Origin: Chloroflexota bacterium | GTDB taxonomy: Bacteria > Chloroflexota > Limnocylindria > Limnocylindrales > CSP1-4 | NCBI GenBank assembly: GCA_013696275.1 | Contig: JACCYW010000052.1 | Location: 1-7,271 of the forward strand | Reading direction: 5' to 3' | Length of the DNA stretch: 7,271 bases | Part shown: positions 5,073 to 7,271 of the stretch, piece by piece | How positions within the stretch are numbered: the stretch's first letter is position 1 | How the letters are laid out: every line of letters starts with the position of its first letter | Position numbers and translations under genes: made by a program | Notes under the pieces: generated by a model | Database searches by the model: none | Seen by the model: the letters and a program-made list of their open reading frames with translations, nothing else | Told to the model about the DNA's origin: nothing

Positions 5073-6590
5073 GTGTGTGGGATCGCAGGTATCTGGGGGT
5101 CTTCGGACGGCGACGTCGTCGAGCGGCTGATGAGCGGCATCGTCCACCGCGGGCCGGACGGGTCCGGCATGCACGTGCAGTCAAACGGCGTCCTCGGCCA
5201 TCGTCGTCTGGCGATCATGGACCCGGCGGGTGGTATGCAGCCGCTGTACGACGAGACAGCTATGGCCGCCATCGTCGCCAACGGGGAGATCTACAACTTC
5301 CCGGCACTTCGTCATGCCTTGGGCGACCGCCACACGTTCGCCACGACGAGCGACACCGAAGCGGTCCTGCACCTGTTCGAGGAATGCGGCACCGACACGC
5401 CAGCCGAGCTGGCCGGTATGTTCGCCTTCGCCATCTGCGACCAGGACCATCTATTCCTTGCCCGCGACCCCATCGGCATAAAGCCGCTGTACTACGGCCG
5501 TGGCCTGGACTCAAGTGGCGCCGAGGTGACAGCCTTCGCCTCGGAGATGAAGCCACTGGCCGACTGGGTGGAAGAGCTCCACGAGTTCCCGGCCGGTACC
5601 TGGTACGACAGTCGCGTCGGCTTCGTGCCGTACTACCAGGTCCCCACCGCACCGCCGGTCACGCGCGCGGCCGACGAGCATGTCGCACTGGTACGGCGCG
5701 GTCTGGAGGACGCGGTCGCTTCGCACATGATGAGCGACGTGCCGGTCGGGGCTTTCCTCTCTGGCGGGCTGGACTCGAGTGTCATCGCGGCGCTGGCGCG
5801 GCGACACGTGGACGAGCTGCACACCTTCTCCGTAGGGCTGCCCGGCTCCCGCGACATCGAAGCGGCCAGGCGGGTGGCGGCGCATATCGGGTCGATCCAC
5901 CACGAGTACCTGATGTCGGCTTCAGAGGTGGTGGAGCGACTGCCGGATATCGTGCACGCCCTGGAATCGTTCGATCAGGACCTGGTGCGCAGTGCCATCC
6001 CGACCTATTTCTGCGCACGACTCGCGGTCCAACACGTGAAGGTGATCCTGACCGGCGAGGGGGCGGACGAGCTGTTCGCCGGCTACGCGTATCACAAGAC
6101 CGTGAGTGACCCGGCCACGCTCCACCGGGAGTTGTGTCGTTCCATCTCCACGCTGCACAACATCAACCTCCAGCGCGTCGACCGGTTGACGATGCTGCAC
6201 AGCCTCGAAGGTCGGGTGCCATTCCTGGACACTGCGTTCATCGCTCTGGCTCTGACCGTGCCGGCCGAACTCAAGCTCAAGACCATGACCGACGGCAGCC
6301 AGATGGAGAAGTGGGTGCTGCGTGCCGCCTGCCAGGATCTACTGCCGGCGGACATCGTGTGGCGAGCCAAGGAGCAGTTCGATGAGGGCAGCGGCACGGT
6401 CGACCTGCTCGACGAGGTGCTTGGTTCGTTCCCCCACGAGATCGATCTGGACGCATACCGAACTGCGACCGACGAGCCTGTGCGCTCGGCGGAGGAGGCG
6501 CTCTATCACCGGATGCTATGCGACGGCTATGCCCGACCCGAGATGATCTTGCGCAACGTCGCGCGCTGGACCGAGGACCGTCATATCTGA
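5073..6590 (+). CDS. asnB: Asparagine-synthetase-like glutamine amidotransferase (AsnB family)
   Basis: This 505-aa protein has two catalytic halves. The N-terminal class II glutaminase domain (about 2-190) starts MCGIAGIWG: after removal of the initiator, Cys2 becomes the nucleophile that releases ammonia from glutamine. HRGPDGSG (25-32), GHRRLAIMD (42-50), NGEIYN (70-75) and SDTEAV (93-98) line the glutamine pocket. The C-terminal ATP-pyrophosphatase domain has the PP-loop SGGLDSS (230-236), TGEGADELFAGY (327-338), DRLTMLHSLEGRVPFLD (370-386) and KEQFDEGSG (433-441). Such enzymes use ATP to adenylate a carboxylate and amidate it; AsnB makes asparagine from aspartate. All key motifs appear intact, but the protein is some 50 residues shorter than E. 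coli AsnB (about 554 aa). The start is GTG at 5073 because family members begin with Met-Cys and an AAAGGA precedes it; the frame is open back to 4509, but that stretch is antisense to the regulator. The locus suggests a dedicated role, perhaps amidating another carboxylate, but ordinary asparagine synthesis cannot be excluded. Confidence 0.9.
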   Translation: MCGIAGIWGSSDGDVVERLMSGIVHRGPDGSGMHVQSNGVLGHRRLAIMDPAGGMQPLYDETAMAAIVANGEIYNFPALRHALGDRHTFATTSDTEAVLHLFEECGTDTPAELAGMFAFAICDQDHLFLARDPIGIKPLYYGRGLDSSGAEVTAFASEMKPLADWVEELHEFPAGTWYDSRVGFVPYYQVPTAPPVTRAADEHVALVRRGLEDAVASHMMSDVPVGAFLSGGLDSSVIAALARRHVDELHTFSVGLPGSRDIEAARRVAAHIGSIHHEYLMSASEVVERLPDIVHALESFDQDLVRSAIPTYFCARLAVQHVKVILTGEGADELFAGYAYHKTVSDPATLHRELCRSISTLHNINLQRVDRLTMLHSLEGRVPFLDTAFIALALTVPAELKLKTMTDGSQMEKWVLRAACQDLLPADIVWRAKEQFDEGSGTVDLLDEVLGSFPHEIDLDAYRTATDEPVRSAEEALYHRMLCDGYARPEMILRNVARWTEDRHI

Positions 6591-6598
6591 CGCCCGTG

Positions 6599-7271
6599 CT
6601 AGACGACCACCCCAGCACCGAGTCGGGTGAGGTAGCGGCTCCGCCAGTCCTCGGTCGCCTGGACCGCATTGAACGTATAGAGATGCAGGTCCACGATGGC
6701 GGCCTCAGGGTCCAGCAGGTGTGGCGCCAACTCTTCCAGCAGTGAGTCAGGCCGGAAGAAGCCGCCCGACCGGGCGAGCCGAGCGACGAAGCGGACGTTC
6801 TTGCTCAGGAAGCGGCGCGTATCGGCCACGCCGATGCGGGCACTGATGGCCAGCAGCCGGTGCAGTTCCGCGACCCCCGGGATTCCGATGTGCGCCGGCA
6901 GTGAGAGGCCCTCCGACCGTCGCGCAGCGAGCCACGAGACGATGGCGCCTGGCTCGAAGCAGAGCTGCGTGGTCATGTAACTCGCGTATGCCGACTTCTC
7001 ACGCAGCGCAGCCAGCAGCCGCTCCTCCTCGATGAACGGATGGCCCTGCGGGTAGCAGGGGATGCCGATGTCGGCCATCGGGTAGCCGACCTCCGCCAGC
7101 GCTCGCAGGAGGGACGACCCATCGGCGAAGTCACCATGCTCCTTCGAGTCACCGCCGACCACGAATGCAGCGCGTACGCCGGCAGCCTGGAGTCGGGCGC
7201 TGATCTCCCGCAGGTGACGGCGGTCGCGGATCATCCGGGCAGCCAGATGCGGCACGGCGGAGAAGCCAGCC
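6599..7271 (-). CDS. metF: Methylenetetrahydrofolate reductase (MetF) family protein, N-terminus beyond the window
   Basis: The last 223 or so codons are visible; the reading frame is open through 7271 and the N-terminal region, including the usual catalytic Glu, is missing. The GTG at 7255 is an internal Val, because the text around it (AGFSAVPHLAARMI) already matches the conserved 'PHL..R' strand of the MetF barrel. Further landmarks are FVVGGDSKEHGD (equivalent to the GD flavin-loop motif), a GIPCYPQGHP stretch (equivalent to YPE.HP), TTQLCFEP (the TQ..F substrate motif) and DLHLYTFNAVQAT near the C-terminus. These flavoproteins interconvert 5,10-methylene-THF and 5-methyl-THF. With an MttB-family gene nearby, oxidation of methyl-THF derived from amine methyl groups is a reasonable role, though methionine-related reduction is also possible. 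It is convergent with the AsnB-like gene with 8 nt between the stop codons. Confidence 0.88.
   Translation of the reverse strand, partial: AGFSAVPHLAARMIRDRRHLREISARLQAAGVRAAFVVGGDSKEHGDFADGSSLLRALAEVGYPMADIGIPCYPQGHPFIEEERLLAALREKSAYASYMTTQLCFEPGAIVSWLAARRSEGLSLPAHIGIPGVAELHRLLAISARIGVADTRRFLSKNVRFVARLARSGGFFRPDSLLEELAPHLLDPEAAIVDLHLYTFNAVQATEDWRSRYLTRLGAGVVV

Noticed and set aside
4968..5174. N-terminal extension of the IclR protein
   Set aside because: The extra 69 residues resemble no IclR sequence and overlap the divergent gene's start and the operator-like repeat. Family length fits the GTG at 4967.
5075..6109. 344-aa plus-strand open frame overlapping the AsnB-like gene
   Set aside because: It is an Arg/Gly-rich +2 shadow, while the other frame carries every AsnB motif.

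Overview
The window comes from a GC-rich bacterium. The proline- and serine-rich lipoprotein linker, GTG starts and alanine- and arginine-rich proteins suit an actinobacterium or a Chloroflexota member, but no marker gene here settles the taxonomy. Coding density is very high. There is no mobile element, RNA gene or CRISPR array, and no gene-free stretch longer than about 110 bases.

Layout. A six-gene minus-strand run, probably one operon, reads from about 4967 down to 1: an IclR-family regulator (4967-4155), a permease (4155-3508), an ATPase with C-terminal CBS domains (3506-2298), a second permease (2298-1492), a lipoprotein solute-binding protein (1405-347), and the N-terminus of a trimethylamine methyltransferase (MttB) family protein that runs off the left edge (268-1). 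The first four genes are coupled by TGATG overlaps or a 1-nt gap. The last two junctions are 78-86 nt long and hold predicted RNA hairpins. Divergent from this run on the plus strand is an asparagine-synthetase-like glutamine amidotransferase (5073-6590). Convergent with it, only 8 nt away, is a methylenetetrahydrofolate reductase (MetF) family gene that enters from the right edge (7271-6599, N-terminus missing).

Interpretation. The ABC transporter has the architecture of the osmoprotectant/quaternary-amine class (OpuB/OpuC/OsmU type). MttB-family proteins demethylate quaternary or tertiary amines by passing a methyl group to a corrinoid protein and then to tetrahydrofolate. MetF-family enzymes interconvert methyl-THF and methylene-THF. 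With an IclR regulator of the kind common in catabolic loci, the simplest reading is a regulated system for importing a methylated amine (a betaine or relative) and feeding its methyl groups into one-carbon metabolism, rather than plain osmoprotection. The AsnB-like enzyme has all visible catalytic motifs of both half-reactions but no obvious place in that pathway, and is the most puzzling member. The 105-nt divergent intergenic region carries a perfect 8-5-8 inverted repeat (5007-5027), the best candidate IclR operator, next to a candidate -10 box for the AsnB-like gene.
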